DNA of 20,782 nucleotides, taken from NCBI GenBank assembly GCA_964482535.1, contig CAYZXU010000037.1, positions 1 through 20,782 on the forward strand. The letters are read 5' to 3'. This DNA is from CAYZXU01 sp964482535 (GTDB lineage Bacteria > Desulfobacterota > Desulfobacteria > Desulfobacterales > BuS5). A program made the position numbers and the translations under genes. Each line of letters opens with the position of its first letter. Positions within the stretch are counted from its first letter, which is position 1. A model generated the notes under the pieces. That model did no database searches, was not told the origin of the DNA, and worked only from the letters and a program-made list of their open reading frames with translations. This document shows positions 14,842-20,782 of the stretch, in pieces.

Positions 14842-15990
14842 ATGGAAGAGATTTTATTTAAAGAAGAGCACAGGATTTTCCGGCAGATGGTTGCCAAATT
14901 TGTTGAGCAGGAGATTGAGCCTTATGCACAAGAATGGAATGAAGCCGCATTATTGCCAAAAGAAATCTGGTTGAAGATGGGAGAAATGGGTCTGCTGGGA
15001 ACCGCTTATGAGGAAAAATACGGCGGCAGCGAGGGTGACCTTATGTATTCAATTATTCTTGCAGAGGAATTGACACGCAGCAGTTGCAGTGGAATATATC
15101 TGTCTGTTTGTGCTCATAAGGATATGGCTTCTAATTATATCCTTAATGGTTCAGAAGAGTTGCGTATGAAGTATATCCCTGGTTGTATAACAGGAGAGAT
15201 TATCTGTTCGGTTGCTGTAACCGAGCCATGCGGCGGCTCTGATGTTTCAGCCATACAGACCAGTGCAGTAAAAGATGGTGATGACTATATTATTAACGGA
15301 CAAAAAACTTTTATAAGCAGCGCTACAAATGCAGGTGTATTCGTAGTGGCAGTAAAAACAGATACAAAAGTTACCCCAGGGCACAGGGGTATCAGCCTTA
15401 TTGTTGTGGATAGAGACACTCCAGGTTTTACTGTCGGCTCCAGGTTTAAAAAAATGGGGACTGTTGCCAGTGATGTGTGTGAACTTTTTTTTGAAGATTG
15501 TCGTGTTCCCGCAGGCAATCTGCTTGGCGAGGAAAATAAAGGCTTTAAAATTATCATGGAAAGGTTTGGTCTGGAAAGGCTTATTGCCAGCGCTTTTTTT
15601 GTTACAGCATGCGAGGAAATGCTGAAACTTACTATTAAATATTGCAAGGAGCGGGAGGCATTTGGTCAGCCGATTTCTTCTTTCCAGGTAAATAAGCATA
15701 GTATAGTCGATATGGTTACAAAAACCACGATGTCCAGGACTTTTTTATATGACTGCTGCCGCCGTTATATGAAAGGTGATGACATTAATAAAGAGATAAG
15801 CATGGTAAAGTACTATACATCAGAACTTGCCAACAAGATAGCCTATGAATGTGTCGGGCTCCATGGGGGATACGGATATATGAAAGAATATCCTATTTGT
15901 CAATGGTATACTGATGTACGTCAATATCCCATCGGGGCAGGAACAACCCAGATCATGAAAGAAGTAATAGCAAAAAAGATCGGAATTTAA
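14842..15990 (+). CDS. Acyl-CoA dehydrogenase (FAD)
   Basis: A complete 382-residue acyl-CoA dehydrogenase, which oxidises an acyl-CoA to its 2,3-enoyl-CoA and passes electrons to electron-transfer flavoprotein. The start follows an AAAGGAAA ribosome site. Seen in order: N-terminal helical domain with GLLGTAYEEKYGGSEGD, FAD-binding VAVTEPCGGSDVSAIQTSA (about 122-140), the TFISSATNAG segment, middle beta domain to FFEDCRVPAGNLLGEENKGF, C-terminal REAFGQPISSFQ, and CVGLHGGYGYMKEYP with catalytic base Glu349 in the medium-chain-type position. The closing DVRQYPIGAGTTQIMKEVIA is standard. It converges on the glycyl radical enzyme gene. In fumarate-addition pathways an acyl-CoA dehydrogenase oxidises the CoA-activated succinate adduct, so a joint role is plausible but unproven; substrate class cannot be read from motifs alone. 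Confidence 0.95.
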   Translation: MEEILFKEEHRIFRQMVAKFVEQEIEPYAQEWNEAALLPKEIWLKMGEMGLLGTAYEEKYGGSEGDLMYSIILAEELTRSSCSGIYLSVCAHKDMASNYILNGSEELRMKYIPGCITGEIICSVAVTEPCGGSDVSAIQTSAVKDGDDYIINGQKTFISSATNAGVFVVAVKTDTKVTPGHRGISLIVVDRDTPGFTVGSRFKKMGTVASDVCELFFEDCRVPAGNLLGEENKGFKIIMERFGLERLIASAFFVTACEEMLKLTIKYCKEREAFGQPISSFQVNKHSIVDMVTKTTMSRTFLYDCCRRYMKGDDINKEISMVKYYTSELANKIAYECVGLHGGYGYMKEYPICQWYTDVRQYPIGAGTTQIMKEVIAKKIGI

Positions 15991-16020
15991 AATTTATTAT
16001 AATTCGGATATTTTTTAAAA

Positions 16021-16052
16021 AAAAGGTGGAAGCATGACAGCTTCCACCTTTT
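16021..16052. terminator. Bidirectional intrinsic terminator between convergent genes
   Basis: AAAAGGTGGAAGC at 16021-16033 pairs perfectly with GCTTCCACCTTTT at 16040-16052 around a 6-nt loop. T-runs lie on both outer sides (T on the plus strand after the stem; an A-run before it serves the minus strand). It sits 30 bp past the acyl-CoA dehydrogenase stop and 56 bp past the stop of the minus-strand glycyl radical enzyme gene. Confidence 0.9.
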
Positions 16053-16077
16053 AAATTATTTAGATTTCTATGTCCTT

Positions 16078-16091
16078 CCCGTGAAAACGGG
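16078..16091 (-). other. Small GAAA/TTTC-loop hairpin in the 3' untranslated region of the glycyl radical enzyme gene
   Basis: CCCGT at 16078-16082 and ACGGG at 16087-16091 enclose GAAA. It lies between the minus-strand stop and the terminator, so it would fold in the mRNA tail. Function unknown; it may aid RNA stability. Confidence 0.35.
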
Positions 16092-16108
16092 AATTATAGT
16101 AAACCGGA

Positions 16109-18640
16109 CTAAAGCTCGTGAGATACCCTGTCAATAACAGCGTCCTGAACAAATTCAGGCAAAGATGTAAAATAAGCGCTGAATCCGGAAATCCTGACTG
16201 CAAGCAATGGATAGTTATCAGGCTTTTTTTGTGCATCAAGAAGCATTTCATTTGAAACCAGGTTGTACTGCATCTGATCCATTCCGCCTTCCATGCCTGA
16301 CATTGTATAATCTATCAGTTTTTGAAGTCCTGCATCGCCTTTTACAGCATTATAATCCCATTTCTGATTATATACCCATGCCTTAAATTTGCCCTGATCA
16401 ATTTTCAAGGCAGATGCCATCCTGTCCCAGGGGCCGCCTTTATCAAACTCGGAGTGAGGATTAATTCCACCGTCTGCAAGCTGCTCTCCTCTTTTTCTTC
16501 CGTTTGCATTTGCGGCGCTGTACGGCGCATAATGGTACATAACTGTAATAACTATGCCCTGGAGAAGACCTGCAGGTTCATTTCTTAAATCAAGCATTTT
16601 CTTCCCAAGCGCAGTGCAGTCTTTTACGGCTCTGTCAAAAAGATTGTCAGCAAAATCATCGTTATTGCCGAATTTCGGGGCATCTTTGAAGTCCTGACGC
16701 ATATCATCATACCCTTCCCATTCAGCCTTTAAAGCAGTTATAAGCTGATCCATGGTATACTTCTTTTTTTCATAAACCCAGAATTTAATACCTGCAAGTG
16801 AATCTATCATATCAACCCATCCCGCTGCATTATTAAAGCTCAGCCAGGGGACATCAAGCAGCATTACATCGGTGCCTTCTTCAACACAGCGCCTGTACAT
16901 CATGCTCAGGAAGGGTCTTCTGATAATATGCTGGTAATAAGCATCTATAACATTTCTTAAATTGATTCCGGTTTTTACATACCAGTTCCATTCTTTGAGA
17001 AATGCCTGGTAAAATTCTTCAAAATCCTTGAAGTTTCTTGGATCTCCTGTCTCCAGTCCTCTGACCCATTCAAATCCTGGTTCCGGATCTCTGCCGTTAT
17101 GCAGGACAAACTCAAGGGGCTTAAGCGCATTTAACTGTCTTGCTGATCTCCTGTGAGCGCCTCTTGAATTAATAGTTATGCCCGGAGTGTTACAGCCCAC
17201 AACCGCCCAGCTCCTTGCCTCTTCTATTGTCATATTCCCATACTGCTCCATCATTCCTGGAATAGCCACATTATCATTTTTAAGGGAAGGAGAACCCATG
17301 CCTGTTCTCATTACCTCTATAACACGTTTAAAGTTGTCCGGGTCAAAGTTGTTGTGCCATCTGACTTTTATATCAGGATAGTGGAACCTGTAACCATCAA
17401 TAATATCAAGAATCAACATTGTAAGATCATTTGTGGCATCGGAACCGTCAGCTTGCTGGCCCCCTATTGTGAGTACGGAATAATCCCTTGTTCCCATTCC
17501 TGTTAACCTGAATGTTTTAAGATCGCACAAAAGTCCCATTTCATGATATTTCATAAAGTAAAAGGCAACTATATCGGCTGCTTTTTCCCTGCTTAGGGTT
17601 TTGTCTATGAGAACATCTTTTTCATACCATTTAAACCATGTCTGATCCGGACGGAAAGTAACGGTATGGGAGGCATGTTCAATAAGATAGTGAGCATAAA
17701 AGCTCAGCTCGAACAGTTGCATCATCTCCCAGAAATTTCTTGGAGGATTCTCGGAAACCCAATCGCACTGAACAGCTATTGTCTCAAGCCTTTCTTTTTC
17801 TTTTGGATCGGTTTCTGTTTCTGCCATCGCCTTTGCAGTTGCTGCATGCCTTTTAATCCAGGCAATAACAGCTTCTGTTGCTTTTATTGAAGCATTGCAG
17901 TCAGTAATACGGTGCGCCAGATCAACATAATCGCTTCCTGTGGAATCGTCCAGCTCCTTTTCAAGGCGTTCAATAGTTTTTTCGGTCATGCGAATCAACT
18001 CACGAAAGCCTTTCTGCATGTACCATTCATGATCAGGATTGGCTCTTAAGCCTGTTGTGCCCGGGATTTCCCAATATCTCTGACCCCCTTCAAAATACAT
18101 CTTGTAAATAGTTTCGGTCATGTATGGCTTTACGGTATATACTATATTTACTTCTTCACAATATTTTTTTACATCATTATAAACATCTTCTGAAACCTTT
18201 ATTTTTTTGCCGTTTTCCCATATAAATGCTCTGTCTGACTCGCAAAATTCCTGAAATGGATACCAGAGGTCTGATCTTGGATCAAAAACGATCCCGTGCT
18301 GGTCCCCTGCCCAGTTGCCCAAAAGGAGTTCTCTGGGTCTTATTACAATATTTTGTGCCTCAAGATAACGTTTTAGAATTTCAGCATGTGCATCTCCGGG
18401 TGTTGCAGACGGGTTTTCATTGTGCACATCGCATACAATTTTTGCTTTTGTGCAATCCATATAAAAATCTTTATCACTATAACCATCCACAGTCTGGATT
18501 TTGTCGGCAATCTGATGATTTCTGAAATACCATGTATCCGGAGTTACAACGCTCCAGCCGCGTTCAGTCGGCTGACCGGCCTGTCCAAATTTTATTCCGG
18601 CTTCTTCAGGATTTACCATAAATTTTAATTCTTCGCCCAT
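16109..18640 (-). CDS. Glycyl radical enzyme, X-succinate synthase-like (benzyl/alkylsuccinate synthase alpha subunit-like)
   Basis: 843 residues from the ATG at 18640, which has a GGGGG ribosome site 8 bp upstream; a TTG at 18655 would add five residues and is less likely. The protein has the PFL-like barrel and a C-terminal glycyl radical loop, RISGFSAYF, with Gly819 as radical site. The thiyl cysteine is Cys483 in VVGCNTPGI. The family marker of many lyases and dehydratases, G-C-x-E, is absent, since the residue two after Cys is Thr. Arg498 lies 15 residues after Cys483 and Gly819 lies 336 after it. Both spacings equal those of Thauera benzylsuccinate synthase (Cys493, Arg508, Gly829), where the arginine binds fumarate. 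This supports a fumarate-adding enzyme that activates an inert hydrocarbon or aromatic substrate; the substrate is unknown. APKFGNNDD (654-662) is a general family motif. No activating radical-SAM enzyme or small subunits are in the window. It is a lone gene, oxygen-sensitive by nature. Confidence 0.85.
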   Translation of the reverse strand: MGEELKFMVNPEEAGIKFGQAGQPTERGWSVVTPDTWYFRNHQIADKIQTVDGYSDKDFYMDCTKAKIVCDVHNENPSATPGDAHAEILKRYLEAQNIVIRPRELLLGNWAGDQHGIVFDPRSDLWYPFQEFCESDRAFIWENGKKIKVSEDVYNDVKKYCEEVNIVYTVKPYMTETIYKMYFEGGQRYWEIPGTTGLRANPDHEWYMQKGFRELIRMTEKTIERLEKELDDSTGSDYVDLAHRITDCNASIKATEAVIAWIKRHAATAKAMAETETDPKEKERLETIAVQCDWVSENPPRNFWEMMQLFELSFYAHYLIEHASHTVTFRPDQTWFKWYEKDVLIDKTLSREKAADIVAFYFMKYHEMGLLCDLKTFRLTGMGTRDYSVLTIGGQQADGSDATNDLTMLILDIIDGYRFHYPDIKVRWHNNFDPDNFKRVIEVMRTGMGSPSLKNDNVAIPGMMEQYGNMTIEEARSWAVVGCNTPGITINSRGAHRRSARQLNALKPLEFVLHNGRDPEPGFEWVRGLETGDPRNFKDFEEFYQAFLKEWNWYVKTGINLRNVIDAYYQHIIRRPFLSMMYRRCVEEGTDVMLLDVPWLSFNNAAGWVDMIDSLAGIKFWVYEKKKYTMDQLITALKAEWEGYDDMRQDFKDAPKFGNNDDFADNLFDRAVKDCTALGKKMLDLRNEPAGLLQGIVITVMYHYAPYSAANANGRKRGEQLADGGINPHSEFDKGGPWDRMASALKIDQGKFKAWVYNQKWDYNAVKGDAGLQKLIDYTMSGMEGGMDQMQYNLVSNEMLLDAQKKPDNYPLLAVRISGFSAYFTSLPEFVQDAVIDRVSHEL

Positions 18641-19105
18641 ACTTTTTACCCCCAATAGATTTTAATATTTTTTGGTATAAAAACTTAACACATTCCCATA
18701 TTATTTTTTTCCATTATCATGCTTTAATTGTCTATGCAAATAATATTTTTTTTATGATTACTTATAAAATTATGAATAACAGTCATAATAATTTTAATAA
18801 TTTCTTAACATAAAGCTTATGGAAATTTAACACGGATGTTGTTAAGTTAAATGGATTTTGATAAAATAAGCACGGTAGCGGTTTCAATCTATTCGAGAAA
18901 AAGGTATACAGCAGGGAATAATTTTAGAATACAAAAGAAAATATCATAGAGGTTTTTAAATTATGTTTTGGTAAAATTTCACCTGAAATTATTTATAAAA
19001 TAAATCAGATATGATCTTGCAAAACTAAAAGAACTTTTTAAAAAGGGATACAGATAAAAAAAATTTATAGCTTTGAATTCATTTGTTGCTTCAGGGTTAA
19101 TGACC

Positions 19106-19460
19106 AAACGTAGACTTGATCCGTTTTTTTGAGCAAAAAAGTGCAAGTAAATAATATTTATTTGTGTATAATAAAGATCAAAGCATCAAAAATGAAATTC
19201 AACATTTTTTATGTTTTAAGAAATTTAAACAGGAAAAGAGAACTTTGAAAAATGTTCAAATTCGTTCAAGTTAAAGGACTGCGAAAATTTTAGCCACTTT
19301 AAATACGCCACTTTATTTAGCGGAATAAACATCTGCACGGTTCTGCAATTAATTCTGATTTTTTAGCGAGCCCTTAGCATGATCTGACTACTAAACGTCC
19401 TGAAGGAATTTACTTGTTTCAGGGCAAACTAAGGGTCAAACGTAGACTTGACCCGTTTTT
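19106..19460 (+). repeat. Two copies of an AAACGTAGACTTGAYCCG repeat, the second within a hairpin
   Basis: AAACGTAGACTTGATCCG at 19106-19123 recurs with one change at 19438-19455; both are followed by GTTTTT-type T-runs. In the second copy GGGTCAA (19433-19439) pairs with TTGACCC (19448-19454), giving a terminator-like hairpin. In the first copy the matching arm is damaged. Confidence 0.65.
19238..19297 (+). repeat. Diverged left half of the GAGACC repeat
   Basis: This stretch aligns with the left part of the element at 20355: GAGAACTTTGAAAAATGTTC against GAGACCTTTGCACAATGTTC, continuing through TTCGTTC and AAAATTTTAGCCAC. It is an old, degenerate copy. Confidence 0.6.
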
Positions 19461-19463
19461 CCC

Positions 19464-19477
19464 GGGTTATGTAACCC
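19464..19477. other. GGGTTA/TAACCC hairpin
   Basis: GGGTTA at 19464-19469 pairs perfectly with TAACCC at 19472-19477 over a 2-nt gap, directly after the T-run of the preceding hairpin. It is part of the same repeat cluster. Confidence 0.5.
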
Positions 19478-19503
19478 AAGAGGCGGAGCTATCTACTCAA
19501 TAT

Positions 19504-19572
19504 GAGACCTTTTCACAACGCCCCCTTTCGAAGTCTGCCCTATTTCGGCGGCAGGCTAAAATTTTAATCCTC
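19504..19572 (+). repeat. Half-copy of the GAGACC repeat, upstream of the toxin-antitoxin pair
   Basis: GAGACCTTTTCACAACGCCC through GGCAGGCTAAAATTTTAATCCTC is the reverse complement of the right half of the element ending at 20496, with few differences. The two therefore form an inverted repeat of about 70 bp around the toxin-antitoxin genes. Confidence 0.85.
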
Positions 19573-19589
19573 ATAATATAAAAGATAAT

Positions 19590-19634
19590 TTGACACTAAC
19601 CTCTAATTGTTTTACATTATGTAATACGGAGGTG
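19590..19634 (+). promoter_or_regulatory. Toxin-antitoxin promoter with overlapping palindromic operator
   Basis: TTGACA at 19590-19595, 17 bp, then TACATT at 19613-19618 form a good sigma-70 promoter. A perfect palindrome TTACAT-T-ATGTAA (19612-19624) covers the -10 box and is a likely operator for the ribbon-helix-helix antitoxin. The ribosome site GGAGGTGA follows, ending at about 19634. Confidence 0.65.
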
Positions 19635-19639
19635 ATGAA

Positions 19640-19882
19640 ATGGTTACATTAAGACTTGATGCAAAATTAGAACAAGCCATTAATAAAACAGCAAAAAATC
19701 TTGGGTTGTCAAAATCTGAATTGATACGAAAGAGTATTTATGATTATCTTGGAAGGCTTAATAAACAAAATGCCTGGGAGGTAGGCGAAGCATTATTCGG
19801 TAAATATTCAAGCGGTCTCAGTAACCTTTCGACAAATAGAAAGGAGCTGATTAAGCGCAAAATTAAGGCCAAAAGGAAATGA
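19640..19882 (+). CDS. Ribbon-helix-helix (CopG-type) antitoxin
   Basis: An 80-residue basic protein. Residues 1-45 form a ribbon-helix-helix DNA-binding domain: strand VTLRLDAKL, helix EQAINKTAKNLG, turn LSKSELIRKSIYDYL. The C-terminal part (residues 46-80) is charged and is expected to wrap around and block the toxin. Its stop overlaps the toxin start by 4 bp (ATGA), typical of a type II toxin-antitoxin operon, so the antitoxin is made first and the pair is translationally coupled. The palindrome over the promoter fits self-repression. Confidence 0.85.
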   Translation: MVTLRLDAKLEQAINKTAKNLGLSKSELIRKSIYDYLGRLNKQNAWEVGEALFGKYSSGLSNLSTNRKELIKRKIKAKRK

Positions 19883-20289
19883 AAAAAATCCTTATAGATT
19901 CCGGACCATTAATAGCCCTATTTGATGCATCAGATAAATATCATTATGAAGCTGTTAATTTTATTAAAAATAATAAATTTTCTTTGGTTACAACTATTGC
20001 ATCAATTACTGAAACTTTACATCTATTAGATTTTAATCGAAATGCTCAAATAGACTTTTTAGAATGGATACATAGAGGAGCAGTTGAAATTTATAATATT
20101 GAAAATGATGATTTTAAAAGGCTTAAAGAACTAACAGAAAAATATCATGACTTCCCAATGGATTTTGCTGATTCGTGCCTTGTGTATCTTGCTGAAAAAC
20201 TTGATTTGAATACAATTGCAACAATAGATCGGGACTTTACACTTTATCGAATAAAGGGAAGAAGAAAATTTAAAATCATTTTATCTTAG
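19879..20289 (+). CDS. PIN-domain ribonuclease toxin (VapC-like)
   Basis: A 136-residue PIN domain covering almost the entire protein. The acidic metal-binding residues are all present: Asp7 (LIDSGPLIALFD), Glu45 (ITETLHLL), Asp95/Asp98 (MDFADSCLV) and Asp117 or Asp119 (TIDRDF). VapC-type toxins cleave RNA, often tRNA or rRNA, when freed from antitoxin. The intact acidic set implies an active enzyme. No separate ribosome site is visible, consistent with coupling to the antitoxin gene. The low-GC composition is like the flanking DNA. Confidence 0.88.
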   Translation: MKKILIDSGPLIALFDASDKYHYEAVNFIKNNKFSLVTTIASITETLHLLDFNRNAQIDFLEWIHRGAVEIYNIENDDFKRLKELTEKYHDFPMDFADSCLVYLAEKLDLNTIATIDRDFTLYRIKGRRKFKIILS

Positions 20290-20354
20290 GATCTTAGCAA
20301 TTATTTTAGTGTTTTTTGTGGCAGAAAATATTGTAAAATCAGGAATTACGAATT

Positions 20355-20496
20355 GAGACCTTTGCACAATGTTCAATTTCGTTCGAGTTCAAGAAAGGCT
20401 AAAATTTTAACCACAGGAATACATTGAGTATTTCGAGGATTAAAATTTTAGCCTGCCTCCGAAATCGGGCGAAAGGGGGCGTTGTGCAAAGGTCTC
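20355..20496. repeat. Complete GAGACC palindromic element with nested inverted repeats
   Basis: Outer arms GAGACCTTTGCACAA (20355-20369) and TTGTGCAAAGGTCTC (20482-20496) are perfect 15-bp inverted repeats. Inner arms GGCTAAAATTTTAA (20397-20410) and TTAAAATTTTAGCC (20440-20453) are perfect over 14 bp. The 142-bp unit has no coding capacity and is MITE-like. Its last base is also the first base of the stop triplet of the minus-strand RNase J gene. Confidence 0.9.
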
Positions 20497-20782
20497 TACA
20501 CCTCAATAATAAAAGGCAGTATGACAGGCCGTCTTTTTATTGCAAAATAAAAATATTGTCTCAAAGCGGATTTTACCCGTGATTTGATTGCATCAACACG
20601 GTTCGGAGTTTCAGCGTCCATTTCATCAACTATTTCAAGTATAACACATTTTGCATCTTCTATGATATGGCCTGTTTCGTTTTCAAACACAAAGCCCTTT
20701 GAAACAATTTCCGGTCCGTATATAATAATTCCGGTTTCTTCGTCAAAGGCCATTTCAACCGTAACAATGCCGTCTTCGGACA
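20496..20782 (-). CDS. rnj: Ribonuclease J, C-terminal fragment
   Basis: The frame is open from the window edge to a TAG at 20496-20498, about 94 codons. It matches the C-terminal end of bacterial ribonuclease J: GIVTVEM, then IIIYGPEIVSKGFVF, a VKSALRQYFYFAIKRRPVILPFIIEV tail (SGP-D-IVSRGFVY and KRRPMILPVIMEV in better known members). RNase J is a metallo-beta-lactamase/beta-CASP enzyme with endonuclease and 5'-3' exonuclease activity in mRNA decay and rRNA maturation. The catalytic metal site lies outside the window. The protein ends at the position expected for the family, so the adjoining repeat has not shortened it. Confidence 0.88.
   Translation of the reverse strand, partial: SEDGIVTVEMAFDEETGIIIYGPEIVSKGFVFENETGHIIEDAKCVILEIVDEMDAETPNRVDAIKSRVKSALRQYFYFAIKRRPVILPFIIEV

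Larger units (their letters stand above)
18641..19589. other. About 950 bp AT-rich region without an intact gene
   Basis: The stretch upstream of the glycyl radical enzyme gene has stops in all frames. Around 18930-19060 fragments such as FGKISPEIIYKINQ and, in another frame, YDLAKLKELFKKGYR look like decayed coding DNA, though no family is recognisable. From 19106 onward the region is filled with small palindromic repeats described separately. The promoter of the glycyl radical enzyme gene must lie at its start, but no convincing -35/-10 or -24/-12 pair was found. Confidence 0.6.

Noticed and set aside
18641..18655. Five-residue extension of the glycyl radical enzyme from a TTG start
   Set aside because: The ATG at 18640 has a G-rich ribosome site at good distance; using the TTG would place that site inside the gene.
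18711..18739. Minus-strand TTGCAT-17-TAATGG as promoter for the glycyl radical enzyme gene
   Set aside because: Too few matches to consensus at both boxes; a sigma-54 pattern (TGGC near TTTGCA) was also sought and not found.
18851..18949. 32-codon frame starting at an ATG (MDFDKIS...)
   Set aside because: Too short, no ribosome site, no recognisable pattern, and located in decayed AT-rich DNA.

Overview
The window looks like a piece of an anaerobic or microaerobic Desulfobacterota genome (sulfate-reducer type, probably Desulfobacterales). This is inferred from gene content: a fumarate-adding type glycyl radical enzyme, an acyl-CoA dehydrogenase, DUF169, DUF2889 and AIM24 proteins, and RNase J. 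The background is also AT-rich and full of small palindromic repeats. No rRNA, tRNA or CRISPR array was seen. A run of 10 N and several collapsed junctions show that this is a draft scaffold.

Layout. 1-195 is the end of a gene that may encode a polyketide-synthase dehydratase. 448-3460 holds a secreted HbpS/GlcG-like haem-binding protein followed by a complete catalase-peroxidase (katG). katG is strikingly GC-rich against its AT-rich neighbours and ends in a strong hairpin, so recent acquisition is likely. 3825-4991 is a Fic protein with its own textbook promoter. 5120-9808 is a same-strand series: PatB/MalY C-S lyase, AIM24 protein, SMP-30-type lactonase (its start lies in a 4 x 15-bp repeat that supplies four in-frame ATGs), a DUF2889 protein, and a DUF2889-PHP phosphoesterase fusion. 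9992-12447 is a translationally coupled pair, a DUF169-dephospho-CoA kinase fusion and a secreted EEP-family nuclease/phosphatase. The pair is bracketed by two copies of the same ~100-bp palindromic element.

12627-14838 is a damaged region. It contains hydantoinase/oxoprolinase genes (hyuA, hyuB) with large internal losses, a scaffold gap with chimeric flanks, and a possible oxidoreductase relic. 14842-15990 is an intact acyl-CoA dehydrogenase. It converges, across a bidirectional terminator, on a complete 843-residue glycyl radical enzyme (16109-18640, minus). That enzyme's Cys-Arg-Gly spacing matches benzylsuccinate synthase. No activating enzyme or small subunits are visible.

The last part is about 1 kb of AT-rich non-coding DNA with repeats, then a ribbon-helix-helix/PIN toxin-antitoxin pair flanked by inverted copies of a repeat, then the C-terminus of ribonuclease J running off the window on the minus strand.

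Best candidate for new biology: the orphan X-succinate-synthase-like glycyl radical enzyme beside an acyl-CoA dehydrogenase, which could start anaerobic activation of an unknown hydrocarbon or aromatic substrate. Next come the DUF169-CoaE and DUF2889-PHP fusions.
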